Shown piece by piece: positions 1-5,992 of a DNA stretch of 6,264 nt. Each line of letters opens with the position of its first letter. Positions within the stretch are counted from its first letter, which is position 1. The DNA comes from Actinomycetota bacterium (GTDB lineage Bacteria > Actinomycetota > Humimicrobiia > Humimicrobiales > Humimicrobiaceae). The DNA lies in the NCBI GenBank assembly GCA_028695395.1, contig JAQVJB010000096.1, positions 1-6,264 of the forward strand. Reading direction: 5' to 3'. Made by a program: the position numbers and the translations under genes. The notes below the pieces were generated by a model. The model saw only the letters and a list, made by a program, of their open reading frames with translations. It searched no databases and was not told where the DNA came from.

Positions 1-490
1 CTGTAGGGTCTGAATCCGATTTGATAACTTTCCATTCATTTTCATCCCTGTCAAAATCAGCAATCCTGTCAAGGGGAAGCTTCATGTAAAGACCCTCTGC
101 TGTTGCCGCAATCTCTCCGTCAGGATTTATGATTTCTCCAGTGCCTTTGAAAAGCCTCTTGTCTACCCTGCTCAATCTTCCAAAAACTTTTAAATCAACT
201 CCGAGAGGAATCGGCTTTTTATATTTCACCTTAAGCTCCAGCGTAACACCCCATAATTCATCATCGCTCTTTATATTAATAGCCCTGCCGATTGTTTCAT
301 CAAGTATTGATGCGGCAATTCCGCCATGCAGCCTTCCAGGATATCCCTGATGCTCTTCTTCCCCTTTAAAAATTGCGACAATCTCTTCGTTTTCAGTTTC
401 ATAAAACTGAGCCTTAAGGCCGTAACTGTTTTTCAGCCCGCATACAAAACACATTTTTGAATTTTCCTGTTTTCCTGTTACTTTTTGCAC
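1..490 (-). CDS. PaaI-like hotdog-fold thioesterase (3' end beyond window)
   Basis: Likely acyl-CoA thioesterase of the PaaI/YbgC-like hotdog superfamily (PF03061 type), a cytoplasmic enzyme hydrolysing an acyl-CoA; the substrate cannot be told. 163 codons are visible and the C-terminus lies outside the window, but the usual length is about 165, so little is missing. The N-terminus reads KQENSK-MCFVCG, with C14 and C17 forming the CxxC that is common in this subgroup. The active-site helix region reads LHGGIAASILDE (HGG at 55-57, D64, E65), followed by GRA. The start chosen is GTG at 488-490: the stretch K-Q-E-N-S-K before MCFVCG is typical of relatives, and an in-frame stop lies just upstream (494-496). 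A GGGG lies about 6 nt before it. The alternative is ATG at 452-454, preceded by AGGAAAA. The gene is co-directional with and downstream of the membrane protease, so they may be co-transcribed. Family assignment is strong; substrate is unknown. Confidence 0.88.
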   Translation of the reverse strand, partial: MQKVTGKQENSKMCFVCGLKNSYGLKAQFYETENEEIVAIFKGEEEHQGYPGRLHGGIAASILDETIGRAINIKSDDELWGVTLELKVKYKKPIPLGVDLKVFGRLSRVDKRLFKGTGEIINPDGEIAATAEGLYMKLPLDRIADFDRDENEWKVIKSDSDPT

Positions 491-516
491 TCTTTACCCC
501 ATCTATTTAAAAATGA

Positions 517-722
517 CTATAAAAATCTGACTTTATTGTAGGAATATCTTTTAAATTTTTCTAAATCATTTGTCTTGAAAATAATCATATCGCCTATTTT
601 TTTAACTCCAGAAAATCATTTTCTTCTATAATGAAGCAGCCAGCTTCTCTTAAAAATACTTCAGCAATAATATTAATATCATCTTTATAATTAATTAGGC
701 TTATCGAATTTATTAACGTAGT
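517..722 (-). pseudogene. Frameshifted coding-like remnant between protease and thioesterase genes
   Basis: Read on the minus strand, codons from 722 to 597 are open and end at TAG 594-596. The translation looks protein-like (KDDINIIAEVFLREAGCF, then IIEENDFLEL-KK). The stop follows an A7 run (597-603 as T7 on the plus strand). A shift of -1 in that run continues as KKIGDMIIFKTNDLEKF, then KRYSYNKVRFL, and ends at TAG 517-519. Together this gives about 68 residues. The first frame has no ATG, GTG or TTG: an in-frame stop lies at 723-725 and the stretch overlaps the last 10 codons of the protease gene. The pieces therefore look like the C-terminal part of a gene that lost its front, or a C-terminal extension of the protease thrown out of frame. 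The run A AAA AAA directly before the stop also fits a -1 slippery site or a homopolymer sequencing error. I do not recognise the protein. An alternative is pure chance in AT-rich DNA. Confidence 0.35.
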
Positions 723-1923
723 TTATCCTATCCATGATCGGCGGATGGGTATAGATAAGAAACTTAAGCACACCCGAAGGACTAACATATGAAAGATTGG
801 ATCGTGCAAGTTTTTGCAGCATTTCTATCTGGGTCCCGCTATCACCTGTAAGCTCTGCTGCTTTCATGTCTGCCTGAACCTCAAAATGTCTTGATATCAT
901 ATTGCTTAAAGGATTTGTCATATATGCAATGAGACTGAATGCAATAAATAAAATCAGAACAAGCCTGGCGCTTACTGCCATATTAAGTCCGCCCTTAAGA
1001 ATGAACATTATAAAAAATAAAATGACCATTCCTGCTATTCCTATTGCTATATTTTTAGCAATATGCATATATTTCCAGTGCCCCATCTCATGCGCAATAA
1101 CAGAAAGTACTTCTTTTTTTGAATATTTATTAAGAAGATTATCGTATATGACTATTCTCTTACTTTTGCCTATCCCGGTAAAATAAGCATTTACCTTATT
1201 TGTTTTCCTGCTTGCATCCGCGACAAGGATACTGCCCACGCTTATTTTTGCACTTTCTGCCAGTAAAAGTATTTCTTTTTCAAGTTCTGCATCCTTCAGA
1301 GGTTCAAACTTATAAAATAAAGGATCTATCAGGATGGGAAATATAAAATTTGCAAATACTATAAATACTATGAAAACCGCAATGGCAATAATCCACCAGT
1401 ACTTAGGTGAGTGTATCATCACAGCATAAATCGCCGTCAGTCCTATAGTGCTGATTATCATATAAAGCACGCCCTCTTTTATTGCTTCCACAAACCAGGC
1501 TGAAAGCGTCTGGTTTGAAAGACCGAATCTATGGCTTATTGCAAATTCCTGATAATACTGCAATGGCAGAAGGAATAAGAAAAGTGCAAGCGTAAAAAGG
1601 AAAAATATAAGAGCAGCAAGCATCACATGGACCCTTGTGCTCATGTAAACATTATTCCACAATAAAAAAAGCAGCAATCCCATAAAAGCCCAGGTCATAA
1701 ACCTTTCCAATACTGAAACCAGAAGAACTGTCCTGTTGTAATCCGAAGCCTTTTTCAGAAAATCACTGTCAAAATAGCTAAGAACATCTTTGCTTTCAGA
1801 GGATTTAATAAATAGCGCACAGATAAAAAGGATAATGAGCATTGCCAAAACAACCGCTCCAATAATAATCAAAAAATTAACCGGCCATCCGAAACTGCTT
1901 ATCATCGCTTTCTTATTCATCAC
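691..1923 (-). CDS. M48-family (Ste24-like) zinc membrane endopeptidase
   Basis: An integral-membrane zinc metallopeptidase related to eukaryotic Ste24/CAAX prenyl protease and bacterial M48 proteases; in bacteria the substrates are mostly unknown, with membrane-protein quality control a common suggestion. It has 410 residues, a full family length. Hydrophobic segments lie at about 15-39, 68-90, 98-122, 148-171, 176-200, 290-310 and 319-336. The zinc motif HEMGH is at H278-E279-M280-G281-H282. The third ligand glutamate and following aspartate lie in FEVQAD (E348, D352). Other family blocks are NAYFTG with KRIVIYDNLL (245-264) and THPPIMDRI (392-400). The listed start is GTG 1921-1923 followed directly by ATG 1918-1920; either is possible and they differ by one residue. 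Shine-Dalgarno signals are weak (GGGG overlaps the GTG). An in-frame stop lies further upstream with no other ATG. Family and catalytic residues are certain; the biological substrate is not inferable. Confidence 0.95.
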   Translation of the reverse strand: MMNKKAMISSFGWPVNFLIIIGAVVLAMLIILFICALFIKSSESKDVLSYFDSDFLKKASDYNRTVLLVSVLERFMTWAFMGLLLFLLWNNVYMSTRVHVMLAALIFFLFTLALFLFLLPLQYYQEFAISHRFGLSNQTLSAWFVEAIKEGVLYMIISTIGLTAIYAVMIHSPKYWWIIAIAVFIVFIVFANFIFPILIDPLFYKFEPLKDAELEKEILLLAESAKISVGSILVADASRKTNKVNAYFTGIGKSKRIVIYDNLLNKYSKKEVLSVIAHEMGHWKYMHIAKNIAIGIAGMVILFFIMFILKGGLNMAVSARLVLILFIAFSLIAYMTNPLSNMISRHFEVQADMKAAELTGDSGTQIEMLQKLARSNLSYVSPSGVLKFLIYTHPPIMDRINYVNKFDKPN

Positions 1924-2311
1924 CCCGACTGGATTCGATATATTATCACTGTATTTATAAACTAATAAATAATCTCCGGGCCTAACCTTTCAAGCAAATG
2001 CTTCCGGACATATTCTTCCAGGCATTTATGTTTTAATATATATTTTCTTATATGCGTCCCGGAACCTATTTTTCTGACTATACTATAATTTTTGTAATAA
2101 AAAAACATTCGTTTAATAGTTTTGCTGCCAGCCGGTTTATCTTTTTTTTAAAAATATATTATTGATTAAGCGATCATTTGCAAATTAAATGATGATGGAT
2201 CATTCCTGCAACACAAGCATCTCAAATAAGAAAAACCAAAAAAGGACCATATTATAAATTCAAATAATTAAAAACTTCTGAAAAAAAGTAACAAATTATA
2301 CGTTCTCGTAA
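1924..2311. other. AT-rich intergenic gap between divergent transcription units
   Basis: No convincing gene is seen on either strand here. The stretch must hold the promoter of the minus-strand protease, but I find no clear -35/-10 pair; a TTGAAA on the minus strand (about 1987-1992) has only a poor -10 partner. It holds long A and T runs (2098-2106, 2142-2150) and a cluster of alternating half-sites: ATCATTT (2173-2179), AAATGAT (2187-2193) and ATCATT (2199-2204). These form two overlapping dyads of 21 and 17 bp. Their role is unknown. No tRNA-like or recognisable riboswitch-like structure is seen. Confidence 0.6.
2173..2204. repeat. Overlapping dyads built on ATCATT/AATGAT
   Basis: ATCATTT (2173-2179) and AAATGAT (2187-2193) form a perfect 7-bp inverted repeat around a 7-nt centre. 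AATGAT (2188-2193) then pairs again with ATCATT (2199-2204) across 5 nt. The same ATCATT core recurs three times near the aldolase promoter (2344, 2357, 2378). This could be a protein-binding array placed about 110 bp upstream of the promoter, or chance in AT-rich DNA. Confidence 0.3.
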
Positions 2312-2339
2312 TTGACATCTATAATAAAAATGTTAAAAT
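2312..2339 (+). promoter_or_regulatory. Sigma70-type promoter with extended -10 for the aldolase operon
   Basis: A perfect -35 TTGACA lies at 2312-2317, a 16-bp spacer follows, and the -10 is TAAAAT at 2334-2339 (one mismatch to TATAAT). It is preceded by TG-n at 2331-2333, which makes an extended -10. Transcription would start near 2346, giving a leader of about 66 nt before the aldolase ATG. The tandem 13-bp repeats begin right at the end of the -10, so a bound repressor would cover the start site. Confidence 0.72.
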
Positions 2340-2378
2340 GTTATCATTATCAGTTATCATTACCAGTTATTGATAACA
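2340..2378 (+). promoter_or_regulatory. Three tandem 13-bp units over the transcription start: probable operator
   Basis: Three units sit head to tail: GTTATCATTATCA (2340-2352), GTTATCATTACCA (2353-2365) and GTTATTGATAACA (2366-2378). The first two differ at one base. The third holds a palindrome, GTTAT-tg-ATAAC (2366-2377), that resembles LacI-family operators apart from a TG centre in place of the usual CG. The outer ends, TGTTATCA (2339-2346) and TGATAACA (2371-2378), also form a perfect 8-bp inverted repeat over 40 bp. The position over the predicted start site and the lacI-type gene two genes down make the local regulator the obvious candidate ligand; this is inference. Confidence 0.6.
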
Positions 2379-2411
2379 TCATTAACATAATCTAAGTTTA
2401 AATTCTAATAT

Positions 2412-3437
2412 ATGTCATTGATAAATTTAAAAAACCTTTTAGGTCATGCCAAATCAAATAAGTATGCAGTAGGTGCTTTTGCAATGACAAATATTGACTT
2501 CATAGAAGCTCTGCTTGAGTCGGCAATTGAAAAAAAATCCCCCATAATCCTCCTGCTTGCCGAAGTACATTTTAAATACCTGGATATAGAAAGAGTCGCA
2601 CCGATAATAATAGACAGAGCAAGAAGCGCGAATATCCCGGTATGTGTAAGCCTTGATCACGGGCTTAATTTCAAGACAATAGTCAAAGCTATAAGATGCG
2701 GTTTTAATTCAGTTATGTTTGACGGAAGCAAATTCCCTCTAAAAGAAAATATAAGCCAGACAAAAGAAATAACAAGAATAGCTCATGCAGTGGATGTTAG
2801 CGTAGAAGCTGAGCTTGGATATGTGGGCGGAGAATCAGTAGGCGAAAAAGCACCGGAGTCACATACTCCTGATAAAAACCTCTTTACCAATGTAAAGGAT
2901 GCAAAAAGGTTTTATGAAGAAACAGGAATCGACGCTCTGGCTGTTGCAGTAGGAAATGTCCACGGCATTTACAAGGGCGAGCCAAAGCTGGATTTTGAAC
3001 TTTTAAAAGAGCTCAGCGATACTCTCCCCATCCCCCTTGTGCTTCATGGAGGAAGCGGCATTTCTGATGATGATTACAAAAAATCAATAGAGTTGGGAAT
3101 ATGCAAAATTAATTATTATACCGGCATGACAATGGCTGCAGTAAAAAGGATGCGGGCATACTTAACTGAAAATCCTGATGTAAACAGCTATCCGGACATA
3201 ATAAAAACATCCATGCTGGCAATAATGGAAGACGTAAAAGAACGTCTTGATGTTTTCGGAAGTACCGGAAAATGTGATTCCAGTGACAGTCTATGCCTAT
3301 CCTGCGACGACAGATCCTGTGGAATCAATATAAGAGATAACAATCATTCGTCTTCAGGCACAATCTCCTACAAAGACCTGATAAAGACAATCTCTGATAA
3401 AGTAAGCAATAATATTTTAAATTTAAGCAATAAATAA
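2412..3437 (+). CDS. Class II (zinc) ketose-bisphosphate aldolase with Cys-rich C-terminal tail
   Basis: Class II fructose/tagatose-bisphosphate aldolase family (PF01116): reversible cleavage of a ketose (bis)phosphate to glycerone phosphate and an aldehyde, cytoplasmic. The exact sugar is not readable. Catalytic pieces are in the usual places: SLDHG with catalytic D82 and zinc ligand H83, VEAELGYVGG (131-140), GNVHGIYKG with H184, LHGGSG with H212, and the phosphate/substrate loop KINYYTG (232-238). The start ATG gives the usual family beginning (MSLINLKNLLGHAK, then YAVGAFAMTN). No clear Shine-Dalgarno is seen, which is odd for a promoter-proximal gene. The common core ends near residue 286 (VFGSTGK), where most relatives stop. 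Here about 55 more residues follow, starting with four cysteines (C288, C295, C298, C303; spacing C-x6-C-x2-C-x4-C), then a polar stretch and a short amphipathic end (SYKDLIKTISDKVSNNIL). The LacI gene follows after 77 bp. Family is certain; substrate is open. Confidence 0.93.
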   Translation: MSLINLKNLLGHAKSNKYAVGAFAMTNIDFIEALLESAIEKKSPIILLLAEVHFKYLDIERVAPIIIDRARSANIPVCVSLDHGLNFKTIVKAIRCGFNSVMFDGSKFPLKENISQTKEITRIAHAVDVSVEAELGYVGGESVGEKAPESHTPDKNLFTNVKDAKRFYEETGIDALAVAVGNVHGIYKGEPKLDFELLKELSDTLPIPLVLHGGSGISDDDYKKSIELGICKINYYTGMTMAAVKRMRAYLTENPDVNSYPDIIKTSMLAIMEDVKERLDVFGSTGKCDSSDSLCLSCDDRSCGINIRDNNHSSSGTISYKDLIKTISDKVSNNILNLSNK

Positions 3438-3469
3438 AAGATAAATTTTTTAAATAAACCTATTTATTG
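3428..3469. repeat. AT-rich inverted repeat spanning the aldolase stop codon
   Basis: CAATAAATA (3428-3436) and TATTTATTG (3461-3469) form a perfect 9-bp inverted repeat with a 24-nt centre that holds a T6 run. Being almost pure A/T it would make a weak hairpin and is not a convincing terminator. TATTTATTGAA also occurs twice as a direct repeat (3461-3471 and 3479-3489). Confidence 0.3.
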
Positions 3470-3478
3470 AAGAAAAAA

Positions 3479-3497
3479 TATTTATTGAAAATAAATA
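3479..3497. repeat. Short AT hairpin/palindrome just upstream of the lacI-type gene
   Basis: TATTTATT (3479-3486), a GAA centre and AATAAATA (3490-3497) form a perfect 8-bp dyad only 17 bp before the chosen ATG. It could be a weak hairpin modulating translation or a binding site; composition bias alone could also make it. Confidence 0.3.
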
Positions 3498-3514
3498 AAC
3501 AAAATCCAGGTAAA

Positions 3515-4531
3515 ATGCAGAGACTGACAATAAAAGATATTTCAAAAATAGCCGATGTTTCCATGATGACTGTTTCCAGGGTTATCAACAATGAAAAACA
3601 TGTTAAGAAGGAAACAAGAGAAAAAGTACTGGGTATAATAAAGAAATATGGTTATGAACCAAACTTTTTTGCCCAAAATATAAAAAGCAGGAAGACAAAC
3701 ACTATCGGGCTTATAATCGGCGATATTGAAAACCCTTACTATTCCCGGCTTTCAAAAGGAGTGATTAATGTAGCTGAGATAAATAACTACAATGTCATAG
3801 TGTGTAATTCAAATTACAGCCCCAAACTTGGAGAGAAATATCTCAATATGCTTATAAAAAAAGGAGTGGACGGCATTCTGATAGCAACTATCGATGTTTC
3901 AAACGAGGCAATAAATACTTTAAATAAAAGAAACATACCTTTTGTCCTTGTTACCCGCAAAAGCGAAGAAGAAAACGGCAATTATTTCATAACCGACGAC
4001 TATCTGGGCGGCAAGCTGGCGTCTGAATACCTTTTAAGGCTCGGACATAAAAAAATATTTTTTTTAAGGTCAGCAGATGTTTTAGGCGCAAATGAAAGGC
4101 TGAGAGCTTTTAAAGATAGCATGAATGAGAATAAAATTCCCTTTGATAACAGCTTTATTTCTAAAATCCTTACAAATGCAGAAGATGCCTATGCGGCAGT
4201 AGCAGAATTCATAGAACAGGGTAAGCATAAGGAATTCACTGCAATAATCGGCGGTAATGATTTTCTAGCCATGGGAGCAATGGATGCCATCATTGATAAA
4301 GGATTAAATATCCCTAAAGATTTATCTCTAATAGGATATGACAACCTATGGATAACTAAGATACTAAAAGTCCCGCTTACGACAATAAGACAATCCAAGA
4401 TGAAGTTCGGATATATGGCTACAGAAAGATTGCTTGAAATGATTAAAAATCCAGAAATGAAAAAATATCCCCAGAAAATAGTTCTGAAGCCGGAACTTGT
4501 AATAAGAAATTCCTGCAGAAATCTGAATTGA
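3515..4531 (+). CDS. LacI/GalR-family sugar-responsive transcriptional regulator
   Basis: DNA-binding repressor of the LacI family, probably controlling this operon in response to a sugar or sugar phosphate. 338 residues, the usual length. The N-terminal helix-turn-helix is TIKDISKIADVSMMTVSRVIN (about 5-25). The hinge is YEPNFFAQNIKSRKT (47-61), where the residue that usually is Leu and inserts into the operator centre is Ile (I56). The ligand-binding domain follows: TIGLIIGDIENPYY (63-76), the ERLRAF block (194-199), GGNDFLAMGA (246-255, D249), IGYDN (273-277), and the family ending with LTTIRQ and LKPELVIRNS. The start chosen is ATG 3515-3517, with AGG 4 nt upstream; it puts the helix-turn-helix at the usual distance from the N-terminus. 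An upstream TTG at 3467 would add 16 lysine-rich residues not expected in the family. It lies 77 bp after the aldolase stop. No good terminator follows. Ligand unknown. Confidence 0.93.
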   Translation: MQRLTIKDISKIADVSMMTVSRVINNEKHVKKETREKVLGIIKKYGYEPNFFAQNIKSRKTNTIGLIIGDIENPYYSRLSKGVINVAEINNYNVIVCNSNYSPKLGEKYLNMLIKKGVDGILIATIDVSNEAINTLNKRNIPFVLVTRKSEEENGNYFITDDYLGGKLASEYLLRLGHKKIFFLRSADVLGANERLRAFKDSMNENKIPFDNSFISKILTNAEDAYAAVAEFIEQGKHKEFTAIIGGNDFLAMGAMDAIIDKGLNIPKDLSLIGYDNLWITKILKVPLTTIRQSKMKFGYMATERLLEMIKNPEMKKYPQKIVLKPELVIRNSCRNLN

Positions 4532-4606
4532 TTAATAAGTAAAAAAATATATTAAAACCAGAATATGCATAAATAATGGATTAAAGAGTTGGCAAACGCA
4601 GATTAG

Positions 4607-4789
4607 CTAAAAGACAAACTGCTTTACACTCTTCCAGTCGGAATGGCAAACCTTGTAGGACAGTGGGATTCGCCGTGGCAGCTTGTCGCGGCAGGGGTAA
4701 TAATAACATCTATTCCTATATTTGTAATATACCTGCTCATACAGGACCAGTTTGTAAAAGGACTTACGGCAGGCGCAGTAAAAGGATAA
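4607..4789 (+). pseudogene. C-terminal remnant of a MalG-type sugar ABC transporter permease
   Basis: The 60 codons before TAA 4787-4789 read as the end of a carbohydrate ABC permease (MalG/binding-protein-dependent permease, PF00528): KLLYTLPVGMANLVGQ, then WDSPWQLVAAGVIITSIP, then a last membrane segment and QDQFVKGLTAGAVKG, the hallmark ending of the family. A complete permease has about 270-300 residues, so roughly four fifths are missing. An in-frame stop (TAG 4604-4606) closes the fragment at its left. An internal ATG at 4643 could give a 48-residue one-helix peptide, but it has no good ribosome binding site. The stretch is visibly richer in G+C than the DNA before it, so the junction near 4600 is abrupt. 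It lies 75 bp after the lacI-type gene and 25 bp before the UroD-like gene. Known layouts (regulator, binding protein, two permeases, enzymes) suggest that a transporter block was deleted here. A misassembly would look the same. Confidence 0.8.
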
Positions 4790-4800
4790 TCCAATTTATT

Positions 4801-4807
4801 AAAGGAG
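4801..4807 (+). promoter_or_regulatory. Strong ribosome binding site for the UroD-like gene
   Basis: AAAGGAG lies 7 nt before ATG 4815, the best Shine-Dalgarno in the window. It fixes the start of the gene and, lying close behind the permease stop, shows the arrangement of an intact operon at this junction. Confidence 0.8.
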
Positions 4808-4814
4808 TAAAAGC

Positions 4815-5948
4815 ATGAACTCAAAAGAAAGAATTTTAACTACTTTAAACCATGAGGAGCCGGACAAAGTACCTATTGACAGCTGGATGGCTCCTGAAGT
4901 TGCCGAAATATTAATCAAGGGTCTTAACCTGGATATAGAAAAAGATCCTTTTGCACTCTCAAAAGCACTGGGAAATGACCTTCTTTATACAACAGTTGGT
5001 TTTTGTGACGGATTCAGTTCCATTTTCAAGGAAGACAGGAAAATAGCTGAAAATCTTTACCAGGACCAGTTCGGGATAAAATGGAAAAAACATACACAGC
5101 AATTCGGCGGATATTGTGAATTTGTAGAGCATCCCCTGGCAGATATAAAGAACTATGATAGTTATAAGTTGCCCGACCCTTTTAAAGTCCATGCCAATGA
5201 ATTCAAACAGTATGAAAATCTTTTTAAAAATGAAGGTAAAGAATATGCCATACTCGGAGGATGCGCATGCACTATGTTCGAAGCTGCCTGGTATCTAAGA
5301 GGTCTTGAGAATTTTCTTACAGACCTATACTTAAATAAAGATTTTGCAATGGAGCTTCTGGATATCACAATGGAATATTCCCTTACCCTGTCAAAAAAAC
5401 TGGTTGAAATGGGCGTCGATATTATCTGGTGGGGCGACGATGTATCTAATGAAAGAGGCCCTTATATAAATCCCAAGCTTTTCAGGGAAGTAATAAAACC
5501 AAGATATGCCCATATGGTTGAAGAAGTGAGGAAAATAAATAAAGACGTATTTATAGCATTTCACTGTGACGGAAAAGTTGACTGGGTAATAGAAGATTTC
5601 ATTGAAGTCGGTTTTAACATACTTAATCCGCTTCAGCCTGATGTAAATGATGTTGCAGAAATAAAAAAGAAATATGGAGATAAGCTTACTTTCTGGGGAA
5701 ACACAGACACAAGAAGAGTGCTTAGCCAGGGCACTTTCAGCGATGTGGCAGAAGAAGTAAGACATGTAATAGAAGTCCTGTCTCCGGGAGGGGGGCACAT
5801 CCTATGCACCAATCACACGATACAAGCTTCGAAAAGGGCGGTTGATAATACTGTCGCATATTACTGGGCAGCAGAACATTTCAGGGATTATCCTATAAAT
5901 GTAAAAAAGATTGTGTCAGATAAAAAGCTTGATGTTTATTTCACCTAA
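4815..5948 (+). CDS. UroD-family protein (uroporphyrinogen decarboxylase / corrinoid methyltransferase-like)
   Basis: Member of PF01208, which holds true uroporphyrinogen decarboxylases and the MtaA/MtbA/CmuA methylcobamide-type methyltransferases. 377 residues. The N-terminus has the family pattern KERILTTLNHEEPDKVPID (4-22). The barrel end shows IAFHCDGKV (247-255), EVGFNILNPLQPD (264-276), LTFWGNTDTRR (291-301) and SPGGGHILCTNHTIQ (323-337). These blocks match the branch that sits in sugar-use loci and usually has H-S-D-G, not haem-type UroD, so a haem role is unlikely. MtaA-like methyltransferases bind zinc with H-x-C plus a later Cys; here H250 and C251 are adjacent, and C331 and H334 lie where the later ligand would be expected, so a zinc site is possible but not shown. 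No biochemical role is established for this branch; methyl transfer from methylated sugars or cofactors is inference. It is followed by the mutarotase-like gene after 44 bp, with which it is surely co-transcribed. Confidence 0.88.
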   Translation: MNSKERILTTLNHEEPDKVPIDSWMAPEVAEILIKGLNLDIEKDPFALSKALGNDLLYTTVGFCDGFSSIFKEDRKIAENLYQDQFGIKWKKHTQQFGGYCEFVEHPLADIKNYDSYKLPDPFKVHANEFKQYENLFKNEGKEYAILGGCACTMFEAAWYLRGLENFLTDLYLNKDFAMELLDITMEYSLTLSKKLVEMGVDIIWWGDDVSNERGPYINPKLFREVIKPRYAHMVEEVRKINKDVFIAFHCDGKVDWVIEDFIEVGFNILNPLQPDVNDVAEIKKKYGDKLTFWGNTDTRRVLSQGTFSDVAEEVRHVIEVLSPGGGHILCTNHTIQASKRAVDNTVAYYWAAEHFRDYPINVKKIVSDKKLDVYFT

Positions 5949-5992
5949 AGCATAGTGCTTATTTCAATTTATTTTTTAATCCGGGAGAAGAA

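Noticed and set aside
902..1186. 94-codon open frame on the plus strand
   Set aside because: Antisense to the zinc-protease region with HEMGH; no ribosome binding site or family likeness.
1990..2030. Inverted repeat AAATGC/GCATTT upstream of the protease gene
   Set aside because: Only 6 bp with a 20-nt centre and no conserved riboswitch features; likely chance.
2111..2150. GCTGCCAGC followed by a T run, terminator-like
   Set aside because: The stem can form only 3 bp with a workable loop, and no plus-strand gene ends upstream.
3467..3514. TTG start extending the LacI-type protein by 16 residues
   Set aside because: The extension is lysine-rich and not family-like; ATG 3515 has an AGG upstream and puts the helix-turn-helix at the normal distance.
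4577..4606. Short peptide W-I-K-E-L-A-N-A-D before a stop, resembling the end of a sugar-binding protein
   Set aside because: Only nine codons between two stops; far too short to support a binding-protein remnant, though it lies at the deletion junction.
4624..4824. 66-codon open frame on the minus strand
   Set aside because: It is antisense to the recognisable permease tail and its residues resemble no family; it is a shadow.
5391..5798. 135-codon open frame on the minus strand inside the UroD-like gene
   Set aside because: Fully antisense to strongly conserved PF01208 blocks; low-complexity aromatic-rich translation typical of shadows.
4815..5948. Reading the UroD-family gene as hemE
   Set aside because: Its motifs (HCDG, FWGNTDT, SPGGGHIL) and sugar-operon context match the non-haem branch.
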